Positions 8,836 to 16,131 of a stretch of 39,598 bases of DNA are shown piece by piece. Each line of letters starts with the position of its first letter. The stretch's first letter is position 1. The stretch spans positions 1 through 39,598 of the forward strand of contig CAYTFC010000019.1 of the NCBI GenBank assembly GCA_964436955.1, in the 5' to 3' direction. The stretch comes from CAMFKD01 sp964436955 (GTDB lineage: Bacteria > Chlamydiota > Chlamydiia > Chlamydiales > JAJFMA01). Both the position numbers and the translations under genes were made by a program. The notes beneath the pieces are model-generated. The model did no database searches, had not been told where the DNA came from, and saw only the letters and a list, made by a program, of their open reading frames with translations.

Positions 8836-9246
8836 TCATTCAGGCCAATGAAATATGATTGGGGCCTCTATATCGGGGTGCAAACTGTGATGAACTGGGC
8901 AGGTGGACGCCGCTGTTTCGATGAGGGTGCGGCTGTCATGATTGAGGACGATCGGCATCCAGATTAGGATTGGAAGAGAGGCAATTCGCCTAGGTGATTC
9001 ATCGGACATTGTCTTTTCTACCTCTACTCGCATCCCTTCAACATCCCATCCCTTACGGCGTGCCAAAATACCTAAGGTAGTGAGAATGCAAGTGGCTAGT
9101 GCTGTAGCGATGAGGTCGGTGGGTGAAAAGAGCTCTCCTTTACCTTGATTATCGGTCGGAGCGTCAGTGGAGATAGTAGCTCCCGAAGGGGCATGTTTTG
9201 CTTGGCAACGTAGATCACCCTGGTATTCTGCGGTAATTTTGACCAT
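8836..9246 (-). CDS. OsmC/Ohr family protein (peroxide-reducing)
   Basis: 136 residues, the normal size for the family. The two conserved cysteines are Cys53 (ATALATCIL) and Cys116 (STCPVHHSL). In the family these form the thiol-based site that reduces organic peroxides. The SPTDLIATALATC stretch matches the usual helix carrying the first Cys. The start has a strong GGAGG eight bases upstream. It is cytoplasmic. Which subgroup it belongs to, OsmC, Ohr or YhfA, cannot be settled by eye. Confidence 0.88.
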   Translation of the reverse strand: MVKITAEYQGDLRCQAKHAPSGATISTDAPTDNQGKGELFSPTDLIATALATCILTTLGILARRKGWDVEGMRVEVEKTMSDESPRRIASLPILIWMPIVLNHDSRTLIETAASTCPVHHSLHPDIEAPIIFHWPE

Positions 9247-9328
9247 TTTTCCTCCAAGTTTAGCTACTGCGATATAGCAGAAAATTTATTTTGTTAAAGA
9301 GTTATCCTTTCATTTTGGAGTTATATTG

Positions 9329-10186
9329 ATGTTACCCGTCTCGTGGACTAGAGTCTCTAGTTTTATTGAACCTATTCGAAAGCAGCTGGATGTCATTTCG
9401 ATGATAATAACCACTGTTGCCAACTCGGTTTTTTTGGCAGGCAAGTTATTTCCGTGGGTACCACAGATGGTAACACGATCCGCTTTTGTCACCATTAACA
9501 CAGTGGGCTTTCTTTTTCTGGATTGGCAAGTCAGTTCAACAATCAAGAGCATCGGCGATTTTTGCCATGCAACGTCGATCGAGGCGCATAAAATGGTGGT
9601 GTTAACCGCACTGACAGTGATGAGCACCGTTAGCGGTATATTGTTGATGGTTGGAGGATTTGGAGCATCGGTCGCTTCGTGGATGCAACATCCCGCCGTG
9701 GCAGCAAGCATGTATACAGTGATGCGGCCTTGGGGAGTGACATTTCTATTTGTTGCCATATTTATGGATGTCGCAAACTATTTTACCTGCACACAGCTGC
9801 TCACAGATCTGCGTCTAGATGCGACGGGTGTGGTTCAATCCCTGCAAGGCAAGAAGCCAATGACGCCATTAGCGCTACGCGTGCGGTATGTCATGGACAA
9901 GGACACTTTGCATAAGCTGCTACAAGGGCGCTGTGGCTGGTGGTCATCTCGTAAGCTGGTGAATGAGGTGATTAAAAACGTGGAGACCCAAACGCACTAT
10001 ACGGAGAGCAATTTAGGATTACGAGCTTTGGGGTATGTCGGGTTGTTTATTTGTAAGGCTAATCCGGATAGCTTAATTCAGGCCATCACATTGTTTGTGA
10101 CATCGGTGTTGTATACCGGCGCTCGCGTTTACAAGAAGTGCAAAGAGTACGCTCAACAGCAGCGCATCGGCCAACTCCTTGTTTAG
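9329..10186 (+). CDS. Hypothetical multi-pass membrane protein
   Basis: 285 residues from ATG 9329, preceded by TTGGAG at a good distance; an in-frame TTG at 9326 is less likely. Hydrophobic segments are visible around residues 87-115, 130-152 and 240-265, with weaker ones in the N-terminal 60 residues. A charged soluble stretch (about 155-235) lies between. I see no catalytic motif and do not recognise the family; environmental chlamydiae carry many such lineage-specific membrane proteins. It is flanked by the osmC-like gene (divergent) and by the tandem repeat array that starts seven bases after its stop. Confidence 0.65.
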   Translation: MLPVSWTRVSSFIEPIRKQLDVISMIITTVANSVFLAGKLFPWVPQMVTRSAFVTINTVGFLFLDWQVSSTIKSIGDFCHATSIEAHKMVVLTALTVMSTVSGILLMVGGFGASVASWMQHPAVAASMYTVMRPWGVTFLFVAIFMDVANYFTCTQLLTDLRLDATGVVQSLQGKKPMTPLALRVRYVMDKDTLHKLLQGRCGWWSSRKLVNEVIKNVETQTHYTESNLGLRALGYVGLFICKANPDSLIQAITLFVTSVLYTGARVYKKCKEYAQQQRIGQLLV

Positions 10187-10192
10187 GATTCA

Positions 10193-10518
10193 CCTGTTAC
10201 ACGTTGTAGCGCCGCTCCGCCGAAGCNNNNNNNNNNNNNNNNNNNNNNNNNNNNNNNNNNNNNNNNNNNNNNNNNNNNNNNNNNNNNNNNNNNNNNNNNN
10301 NNNNNNNNNNNNNNNNNNNNNNNNNNGGCATCCCTTAGGGAAGGTTGTCTGCCTCGGCGAGGCAGACCCACAAGGAAAAGACAGCTTTGCGATTGTAGCG
10401 CCGCTCCGCCGAAGCGGCATCCCTTAGGGAAGGTTGTCTGCCTCGGCGAGGCAGACCCACAAGGAAAAGATAGCTTTGCGATTGTAGCGCCGCTTCGCCG
10501 AAGCGGCATAAACAAAGG
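10193..10518. repeat. Tandem array of an 89-bp palindrome-rich unit, interrupted by a gap
   Basis: The unit recurs at exactly 89 bases (GGCA at 10327, 10416 and 10505; GTAGCGCCG at 10395 and 10484). A further unit end lies at 10206-10226 before the N run. Each unit holds three palindromes: CGCTCCGCCGAAGCG-type, CCCTTAGGG, and GTCTGCCTC-GGC-GAGGCAGAC. The left edge (CCTGTTACACGTTGTAGCGCC) matches the dispersed element at 39409-39546. Reading frames through it are shadows. True copy number is unknown because the assembly breaks inside. Confidence 0.9.
10227..10326. other. Assembly gap of 100 N
   Basis: Exactly 100 undetermined bases, a usual scaffold placeholder, lie within the tandem repeat array. 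The spacing of unit landmarks across the gap is not a multiple of 89, so the length is not a measured one. Confidence 0.98.
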
Positions 10519-10541
10519 CTTAATTTTGATGACATTGAGGT
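10519..10541. repeat. Terminal-repeat-like sequence at the right edge of the 89-bp array
   Basis: The stretch around TTTTGATGACATTGAGG resembles the terminal inverted repeat at 39526-39546 (TTGACAGCATTGGG) and the stem at 36007-36052. A matching left terminus is not visible before 10193. Confidence 0.4.
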
Positions 10542-10640
10542 AGGACCTGTGGTGTAGATAGGTCTCACGGTTTTTCATTAGCTTAAAGGCTCTCTCAATT
10601 GTATTGATGCCTCTATAGGCAGATTTAAAAGGAAAAAATC
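10524..10640 (-). pseudogene. Remnant of a DDE transposase C-terminus
   Basis: The minus strand encodes FFPFKSAYRGINTIERAFK followed by LMKNRETYLHHRSYL. The pattern Y-R-G, then I-E-R-A-F-K, then K-x-R-E is what surrounds the catalytic Glu in IS4/IS1634-like DDE transposases. An in-frame TAA lies just upstream and the rest of the gene is missing, so only a fragment remains. It runs straight into the repeat array and marks an old insertion site. Confidence 0.45.
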
Positions 10641-10647
10641 TCAGATT

Positions 10648-11730
10648 TTACAGAAGCAATGTTGCTTGATCCAAAGGATCCCTTTGTTCAATTTTAGCTA
10701 AAATTCTTCTTAAACAATTTTCCTCAACGGCTTTTTTTAAAAGATTGACTTCGTCTTTTTTTTCTGCAGGTGTATTGCAGAATTCATATCTAAAAATTAT
10801 GCTTATTAAAATAGTTATTGAACATGAAATTTGATTTAAACTAATTTCACCAGAACAGCTGTAAGGGATGTTTTTGCCTTTTGCAAAATCAAAGCCAAAG
10901 TATCTTAATCTATAGTTATTTTCGGAATCTCCATTTTTATTTGTTTTTTCAATAGCAAGGCTTGTGCACTCAGTGTCAATTGTGAAATTTATTTCACTTA
11001 AAGAGATAATATCGTTTAGTATTTTTTCTGTGACAAGCTCCCAATTAGCAGGATTGAAACGTTCGTCATCACTAGAAAAGAGGAAATTTTTACCTTTAAC
11101 CCAAGTGGATGCATTTGAAGTGTCTCTATCTTTTCCATCAATTATGTAGCAATTTTTTAATTCGACTAAGGACTGAAAATTTGTGCTAAGGAGGCCAAGA
11201 ACTTTTGTCGAACTTTCTGAAGTCGAAACTCCTACTACTCTTGAGCCTGGCGTTAAAATGTTAGCTAATCGAAGCATTCTACAAGCTTCTGCTTCGCCCT
11301 TTGCCATTTCGTTCCATTTATAGCATGACGCCACCCATGGTCTTTTAAGATGACTTTTGCCGAAAAGGGTCAAGACCCTATTTCCAGGAAGTTTATGGAC
11401 CGACTTGTACATTCCTTTATTTACAACGCACTCGATCTTCTCCTGCTTCTGTCCCGATTGGTCTGTAATGTATAAAATATTATCTTGCTTCAATTTTTCG
11501 TGTATTTTTAGATACTCTTTTATATCGGTAGAAAATTCAGGGTCGATTTTTTTAATCTGCAATGGAACGATTTTTTTGTTGCATAAGTTGAAACTTAAAG
11601 TAAACAACTCAGCTATTGAAAGTAGTGAACTTATTAAAGATTTAATTTTGCATTTACTAGCGTCTGAGTTAGGAAAGTTGGAGTAATAAGAGGGAACAAA
11701 AGAGTGTACTGGCGTTAAACTTAAAAACAT
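10648..11730 (-). CDS. Hypothetical AT-rich protein with weak kinase-like motifs
   Basis: 360 residues; ATG at 11730 preceded by GGAAGGA. No clear signal peptide, though residues 30-48 are moderately hydrophobic. Several short stretches recall a protein-kinase fold in the right order: a glycine-loop-like NKGMYKSVHK (104-113), a strand NRVLTLFGK (117-125), a helix with GEAEACRML (145-153), a loop-like IDTECTSLAI (251-260), and GFDFAKG (279-285) where DFG would stand. The canonical lysine and the HRD motif are not evident. It could be a divergent or inactive kinase, or something else; I do not claim activity. It is AT-richer than the RND operon upstream, suggesting a different origin. Confidence 0.6.
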   Translation of the reverse strand: MFLSLTPVHSFVPSYYSNFPNSDASKCKIKSLISSLLSIAELFTLSFNLCNKKIVPLQIKKIDPEFSTDIKEYLKIHEKLKQDNILYITDQSGQKQEKIECVVNKGMYKSVHKLPGNRVLTLFGKSHLKRPWVASCYKWNEMAKGEAEACRMLRLANILTPGSRVVGVSTSESSTKVLGLLSTNFQSLVELKNCYIIDGKDRDTSNASTWVKGKNFLFSSDDERFNPANWELVTEKILNDIISLSEINFTIDTECTSLAIEKTNKNGDSENNYRLRYFGFDFAKGKNIPYSCSGEISLNQISCSITILISIIFRYEFCNTPAEKKDEVNLLKKAVEENCLRRILAKIEQRDPLDQATLLL

Positions 11731-11917
11731 TCTATCCTTCCTAAAATAAATAATCAGAAGTTATAGTATACTTATATTAAATATCTTTAATTTAATAGTC
11801 AATGAATTTATTTGTTTTTGTTTTTTTTCTTAAGTCGTCGCTCTATTTTTTTTTCAACTAGCCCAGGCGTGGTATAATGTCCTAGAAGAGCGTATCAAAC
11901 TGAATCCTAATGTCTCT
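11731..11917. promoter_or_regulatory. AT-rich intergenic gap with a TATAAT box
   Basis: The gap lies between the RND pump stop and the start of the AT-rich unknown, both on the minus strand, so a promoter for the latter is expected here. The only consensus-like hexamer is TATAAT in CGTGGTATAATGTCC at about 11870 on the plus strand, where no plus-strand gene follows. No intrinsic terminator for the RND operon is clear. Confidence 0.25.
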
Positions 11918-14900
11918 TCAAGACAGAGCATGCGAATGCTTATGGCCTGAGCTACGGAAACCTTCACTTTCGGCATCCTTTACATCATCATACGAAACAC
12001 GCGTCATAAACGCATATAGCACCGGACAAAAGCCTAACGTTAACGCTGTACAAATGGTCAAACCAAAGATAATTGCAATGGCCATAGGTCTAAATAAATC
12101 TCCACCACCCAACCACAAAGGCAATAAGCCTCCAATCACTGTGATTGTGGTCAATAGAATCGGTCTCATGCGCCTTTGAGCAGCGCAAATAATTGCTTCT
12201 TGCGGCGTTTTGCCCATCTCATCTTTCTCGGTAACCATTCTATCCAGTAAAATGATGGCGTGATTGACTACTATTCCCGACAAAGAAACAATACCCAGCA
12301 GCGCCATAAAGCCAAGTTGTGCTCCTGTTACTAGCAACCCAACGACCACACCTATAATTCCCATTGCAATCGTAGAGCAGATCACCACCGGAATCACAAA
12401 CGAATCAAACTGCAGGATCAGGATCAAAGCCATGACCAGCGCAGCTATAGGTAATTGTTCGAAAATGGATACGGCAGAATCCTTCGCTGTTTCGACCTCT
12501 CCACCAACTTCGTAGAAGAATCCGACGGGCCACGTCTTCTGCTCGGTATTGAGGTAAGGAACCATAGCCGATGCGACTTGATTAGCGGTGTATCCGGGCT
12601 GTAGGTCTGCTTTGATGGTGACGGTTTTAATGCGATTGCGTCGATGGATCTTACTGGGTTCCCAAACGAGCTCCAAGTCGGCCACTTGCTTTAGCGGAAC
12701 CGTCGCTGTACCGGACTGTGAATGGACATTCACTCCCTCCAAACGGTCCAAATCCTCGCGGTCGGTTGCTATGCTGCGCATAATGACAGGAATGACTTGG
12801 TCGCCTTCACGGTATTGCGTGGTTGCGAAGCCACTTAGCCGTGTTTGCAAGGAAACTGCTACGTCGCGACTCGTTACTCCAGCAGCTAATGCACGAGGTT
12901 GATTGACCTTCACCAGTAACTTCTTGGCGCTACCTTGCCAATCATCGCGTATGTTTTGTGCTCCCGGTGTCTGAGCAAGGTGATTTTTCACGTTATCGGC
13001 AATTGCCAAGAGCTCAGGAATATTACCTCCCGAAACGCGAAACCCAATCGAAGAATCCACGGGAGGTCCATAGTCGATCGATCGAGGTGTGACACGCAAT
13101 TCGGGAAAATGTTCAGACGTGAATGCTAACAGCTGCTTTTTCACCTCAGGAATCGCTTGACGAGTCGTTGATACCACCATCATAAAGGCGCCTTCAGGAG
13201 GAATAGGCTTGGGGTTAAAGTTAAGAATATAGCGCGGTGCGAAACCCCCAATGAACGAAATAGACTTTACAACTCCCGGCTTAGTTTCGCCTGGGTTACC
13301 TTTTAGCTCTGTAGAAAAGAACTTTTCGATAGCCGCAACCATCTCTTCGGTGCGCTCAATGCGCGTGCCCACAGGTAAATCCAGCTCCACGGTAAACTGA
13401 GCGCGATCGGTTGAGGGGAAGAAATTCTGTGGAACAAGTAAAAATGCGGCTAATGATAGCCCGAATAAGCCCACAAAGGTGGTTAAGACTAATTTGGGGC
13501 GTCGTAGCATGGACAACAACACGCGTCTGTACCACTGGTACACAGGAGCGTCACTTGTACGTTCCAAGTTAGGCTTCAGTTTTAGGAAGCGGACGCATAA
13601 CATGGGTATCATCGTCAGCGACAAAAACCAGGAACACATTAACGTAATCGTCACAATCTCAAATAGCGCAGCAGTGTATTCCCCGGCCGCCGATTGGGCT
13701 AAAAATATCGGTAAAAAAGCCACAGAAGTTGTTAATGATGATGTGAGCATGGGTATACGCAATTCGCGTGTGGAATCTAGTGCCGTTTGCAGAACTCCAG
13801 TCTCATGCGTGAATTCGGTCATAATGGATTCGGAAATCACAATCGCGTTATCCACAAAGATGCCCAAAGCAATGATCAGTGCTGCCAGCGATATTTGGTC
13901 GATGCCTATTCCGAACAGACCCATAAATGCGAATGTCATGAATATCGTCATAGGAATCAAGCTAGCTACCACAAGTCCTGTGCGAAACCCTAAGATTACC
14001 AGGGTGGTTCCCAAGACAATAGCCAAACTTTCCAGCAGGTTTTTGACGAATTCGTTCACCTTGCGCGATACTTCGTCGGCCTGAAACAAAGCGAAATCAA
14101 ATTGGATTCCTATGGGATAACGTTCCTCCATGCGTTCGATCACCGCTCTGGCCTGTTTGCCTAAAGATGCGATATTGCCACCTTCACGCAAGGATATGGC
14201 AAGGCCAACTGTGCGTTGGCCGGATGCATGCATTAGCCTTTCAGGAGGGTCAAGATATCCTCTGGTAACGGTGGAAAAATCCCTTAAGTAGATAAGTTGC
14301 TCTTGCCCCGGCAAGCGGACCAACATGTTCTTCAAGTCTTCAATGGAATTGAAATTACCCGAGGGTTCCAATATGATGCGTTCGCTTGGCGTTGTCACGG
14401 TTCCGCCGGGTAGCAAAATATTGCGTGAGTCTAGGATCTGCTGCAATATGTTAGTAGAACCCCCAAGCTGCGCAAGACGTGAGTCCTGGTACTCGATGAA
14501 GATCCGCTCATCTTGCGCGCCATAGATATCAACCTTAGAGACCTGCTTGATGCGCAGGAATTCATCACGCATTTGGTCGGCAATATCTTTAAGTTCCCGA
14601 TAGGAATAGCCGTCGCCTGTAATTGTCAGGATAGTTCCAAAGACATCTCCGAATTCATCGTTAACAAACGGTCCAATAACCCCATCTGGGAGTTCACGAC
14701 TGGCACGCTCCACCTTACGGCGAAGGGTATCCCAGATGGGACGCATGTTGTGATAGCGATCTTGAACATGAATGGTAATAATAGAGATTCCAGGCTCCGA
14801 TTCGCTGGCGACGTAATTCAACTCAGGAATTTCACGGATGGCTTTTTCTAGCTTGTCGGTCACTAGGTTTTCAATTCTCTCTGGGCTTGCACCGGGAAAG

Positions 14901-15052
14901 GCGGTTACCACACGAGCGATCCGTACTACAAAACCCGGATCTTCGGCCTTGGGTAGTTTTGCATAGGCCAGCAACCCTAAAATGACGATTAAGGCCATAA
15001 AAGTGAGTGTAATTCGGATGCGTTCAATTGAAAAGCGGGTGAGATCAAACAT
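11918..15052 (-). CDS. RND-family efflux pump inner-membrane transporter
   Basis: 1044 residues, full length for AcrB/MdtB-type hydrophobe/amphiphile efflux pumps. Visible features are the N-terminal membrane helix, a periplasmic porter region (about 35-330), a helix bundle carrying GIFVDNAIVISES with the proton-relay Asp, a second periplasmic loop (about 560-860) and the C-terminal helix bundle (GIVSLSGIVVNHAIILLDR). Pumps of this family export drugs, detergents or host-derived compounds using the proton gradient. The ATG shares one base with the stop of the adaptor gene (TAATG), so the two are coupled. Substrate cannot be read from the sequence. Confidence 0.95.
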   Translation of the reverse strand: MFDLTRFSIERIRITLTFMALIVILGLLAYAKLPKAEDPGFVVRIARVVTAFPGASPERIENLVTDKLEKAIREIPELNYVASESEPGISIITIHVQDRYHNMRPIWDTLRRKVERASRELPDGVIGPFVNDEFGDVFGTILTITGDGYSYRELKDIADQMRDEFLRIKQVSKVDIYGAQDERIFIEYQDSRLAQLGGSTNILQQILDSRNILLPGGTVTTPSERIILEPSGNFNSIEDLKNMLVRLPGQEQLIYLRDFSTVTRGYLDPPERLMHASGQRTVGLAISLREGGNIASLGKQARAVIERMEERYPIGIQFDFALFQADEVSRKVNEFVKNLLESLAIVLGTTLVILGFRTGLVVASLIPMTIFMTFAFMGLFGIGIDQISLAALIIALGIFVDNAIVISESIMTEFTHETGVLQTALDSTRELRIPMLTSSLTTSVAFLPIFLAQSAAGEYTAALFEIVTITLMCSWFLSLTMIPMLCVRFLKLKPNLERTSDAPVYQWYRRVLLSMLRRPKLVLTTFVGLFGLSLAAFLLVPQNFFPSTDRAQFTVELDLPVGTRIERTEEMVAAIEKFFSTELKGNPGETKPGVVKSISFIGGFAPRYILNFNPKPIPPEGAFMMVVSTTRQAIPEVKKQLLAFTSEHFPELRVTPRSIDYGPPVDSSIGFRVSGGNIPELLAIADNVKNHLAQTPGAQNIRDDWQGSAKKLLVKVNQPRALAAGVTSRDVAVSLQTRLSGFATTQYREGDQVIPVIMRSIATDREDLDRLEGVNVHSQSGTATVPLKQVADLELVWEPSKIHRRNRIKTVTIKADLQPGYTANQVASAMVPYLNTEQKTWPVGFFYEVGGEVETAKDSAVSIFEQLPIAALVMALILILQFDSFVIPVVICSTIAMGIIGVVVGLLVTGAQLGFMALLGIVSLSGIVVNHAIILLDRMVTEKDEMGKTPQEAIICAAQRRMRPILLTTITVIGGLLPLWLGGGDLFRPMAIAIIFGLTICTALTLGFCPVLYAFMTRVSYDDVKDAESEGFRSSGHKHSHALS

Positions 15053-16131
15053 TATTTTTTATCCGCTTGAAGTCGTACTTTTTGTTTATCTTTGAGAAAT
15101 TGTATGCCTGCACTTACGATAATATCCCCATCCTTGAGACCATTTAAAATCTTGAGGTTATCACCACTAAATCCACCAACTTTAACGAGTTGTTTCTGGA
15201 TTGTTGCAAACCCGTCCGCATCGGGATGCGCGAGATACACGAATTCTTCACCGCTAAATTCCGCCACAACATACGCTGGAACAATGATCACGTTGGCATC
15301 TTGATGTTTGTTAAAGTTGAACTGAACTTGAGCACTCATACCTGATCGAATGGCGTTGGATTTGCGTAAAAGCTGCACGCGAACCGGAAAAGCGGGGGCA
15401 TTTTGTCGAGCCACTGCCACTTCCGTAACCACGCCAGGAAACACTTGCTTTGGGATTGCATCGAATGTCACGGATACAGACTCTCCAGAACGTATTTGAG
15501 AAATCAAGGTTTCTGGCAGAGAAATTGTGATCTCAGCGATATCGCCGCTGTTGAGGACTACTACGGGTTGTCCAGACGCAATATTCTCATTAGTTTCCAC
15601 GAGAACCGAAGCGATATCCCCTTCTTTGGGTGCCTTTAGAATAGCATAGTCAAGCTGATTTTGGGCTAAATTCATGCGGTTGGTCGCCGCTTGACGGGAG
15701 GCCTTAGCAGATTCTTGTTGGGCTCTGGCCGCATCAAGTTCTGAGCGGGAGGCGCTTTCTGTTTCGTAGAGATCTGCTACGCGATTGTATTGGGAGACTG
15801 CCTGTCGTTCCATTGCTTTAGCTTGTTCTAGCGCGGCTTCGGCAGCCTGCAATTGTAGAACAAAGTCATGAGTATCCATTTTGGCAATGATATCACCCTC
15901 AAGGACTTTGTCTCCAACTTTAACTGGTAGTTCTATAATCGATCCTGGAACGCGAAAACTCAAACGCGATTCAGTACCGGCTTTCGACACACCTGCGAAG
16001 ATACGCTGATCAGTGCTTGTGGAGGCGTGTACAGTCATCGTGCGTACAGGACGTACCACGTGTGTTTCTTCACTACTTGAACCACAAGCTGTCAATAAAG
16101 CAGTCAACGCTATTGCGGTTGCGCAACGCAT
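15052..16131 (-). CDS. RND efflux periplasmic adaptor (membrane fusion protein), lipoprotein
   Basis: 359 residues. The N-terminus MRCATAIALTALLTACGSSS has a lipobox (LLTAC) with lipidated Cys16, so the protein is anchored in a membrane on the periplasmic side. The usual order follows: a lipoyl-like half (GDKVLEGDIIAKMD), a coiled-coil hairpin (about 90-155), the second lipoyl half (APKEGDIASVLVETNENI), a beta-barrel and a membrane-proximal domain (IVSAGIQFLKDKQKV). It links the RND pump to the outer-membrane channel. It overlaps the TolC-like gene upstream by 22 bases and the pump gene downstream by one. Confidence 0.94.
   Translation of the reverse strand: MRCATAIALTALLTACGSSSEETHVVRPVRTMTVHASTSTDQRIFAGVSKAGTESRLSFRVPGSIIELPVKVGDKVLEGDIIAKMDTHDFVLQLQAAEAALEQAKAMERQAVSQYNRVADLYETESASRSELDAARAQQESAKASRQAATNRMNLAQNQLDYAILKAPKEGDIASVLVETNENIASGQPVVVLNSGDIAEITISLPETLISQIRSGESVSVTFDAIPKQVFPGVVTEVAVARQNAPAFPVRVQLLRKSNAIRSGMSAQVQFNFNKHQDANVIIVPAYVVAEFSGEEFVYLAHPDADGFATIQKQLVKVGGFSGDNLKILNGLKDGDIIVSAGIQFLKDKQKVRLQADKK

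Noticed and set aside
10193..10518. CRISPR array
   Set aside because: Units are identical end to end, 89 bases, without variable spacers, and no cas gene is near.
10179..10578. Several open frames across the 89-bp repeats and the N run
   Set aside because: They are produced by repeat sequence and undetermined bases; no start signals and no protein-like composition.
12588..14851. Plus-strand frames opposite the RND pump gene
   Set aside because: They are shadows of a clear 1044-residue pump on the minus strand.
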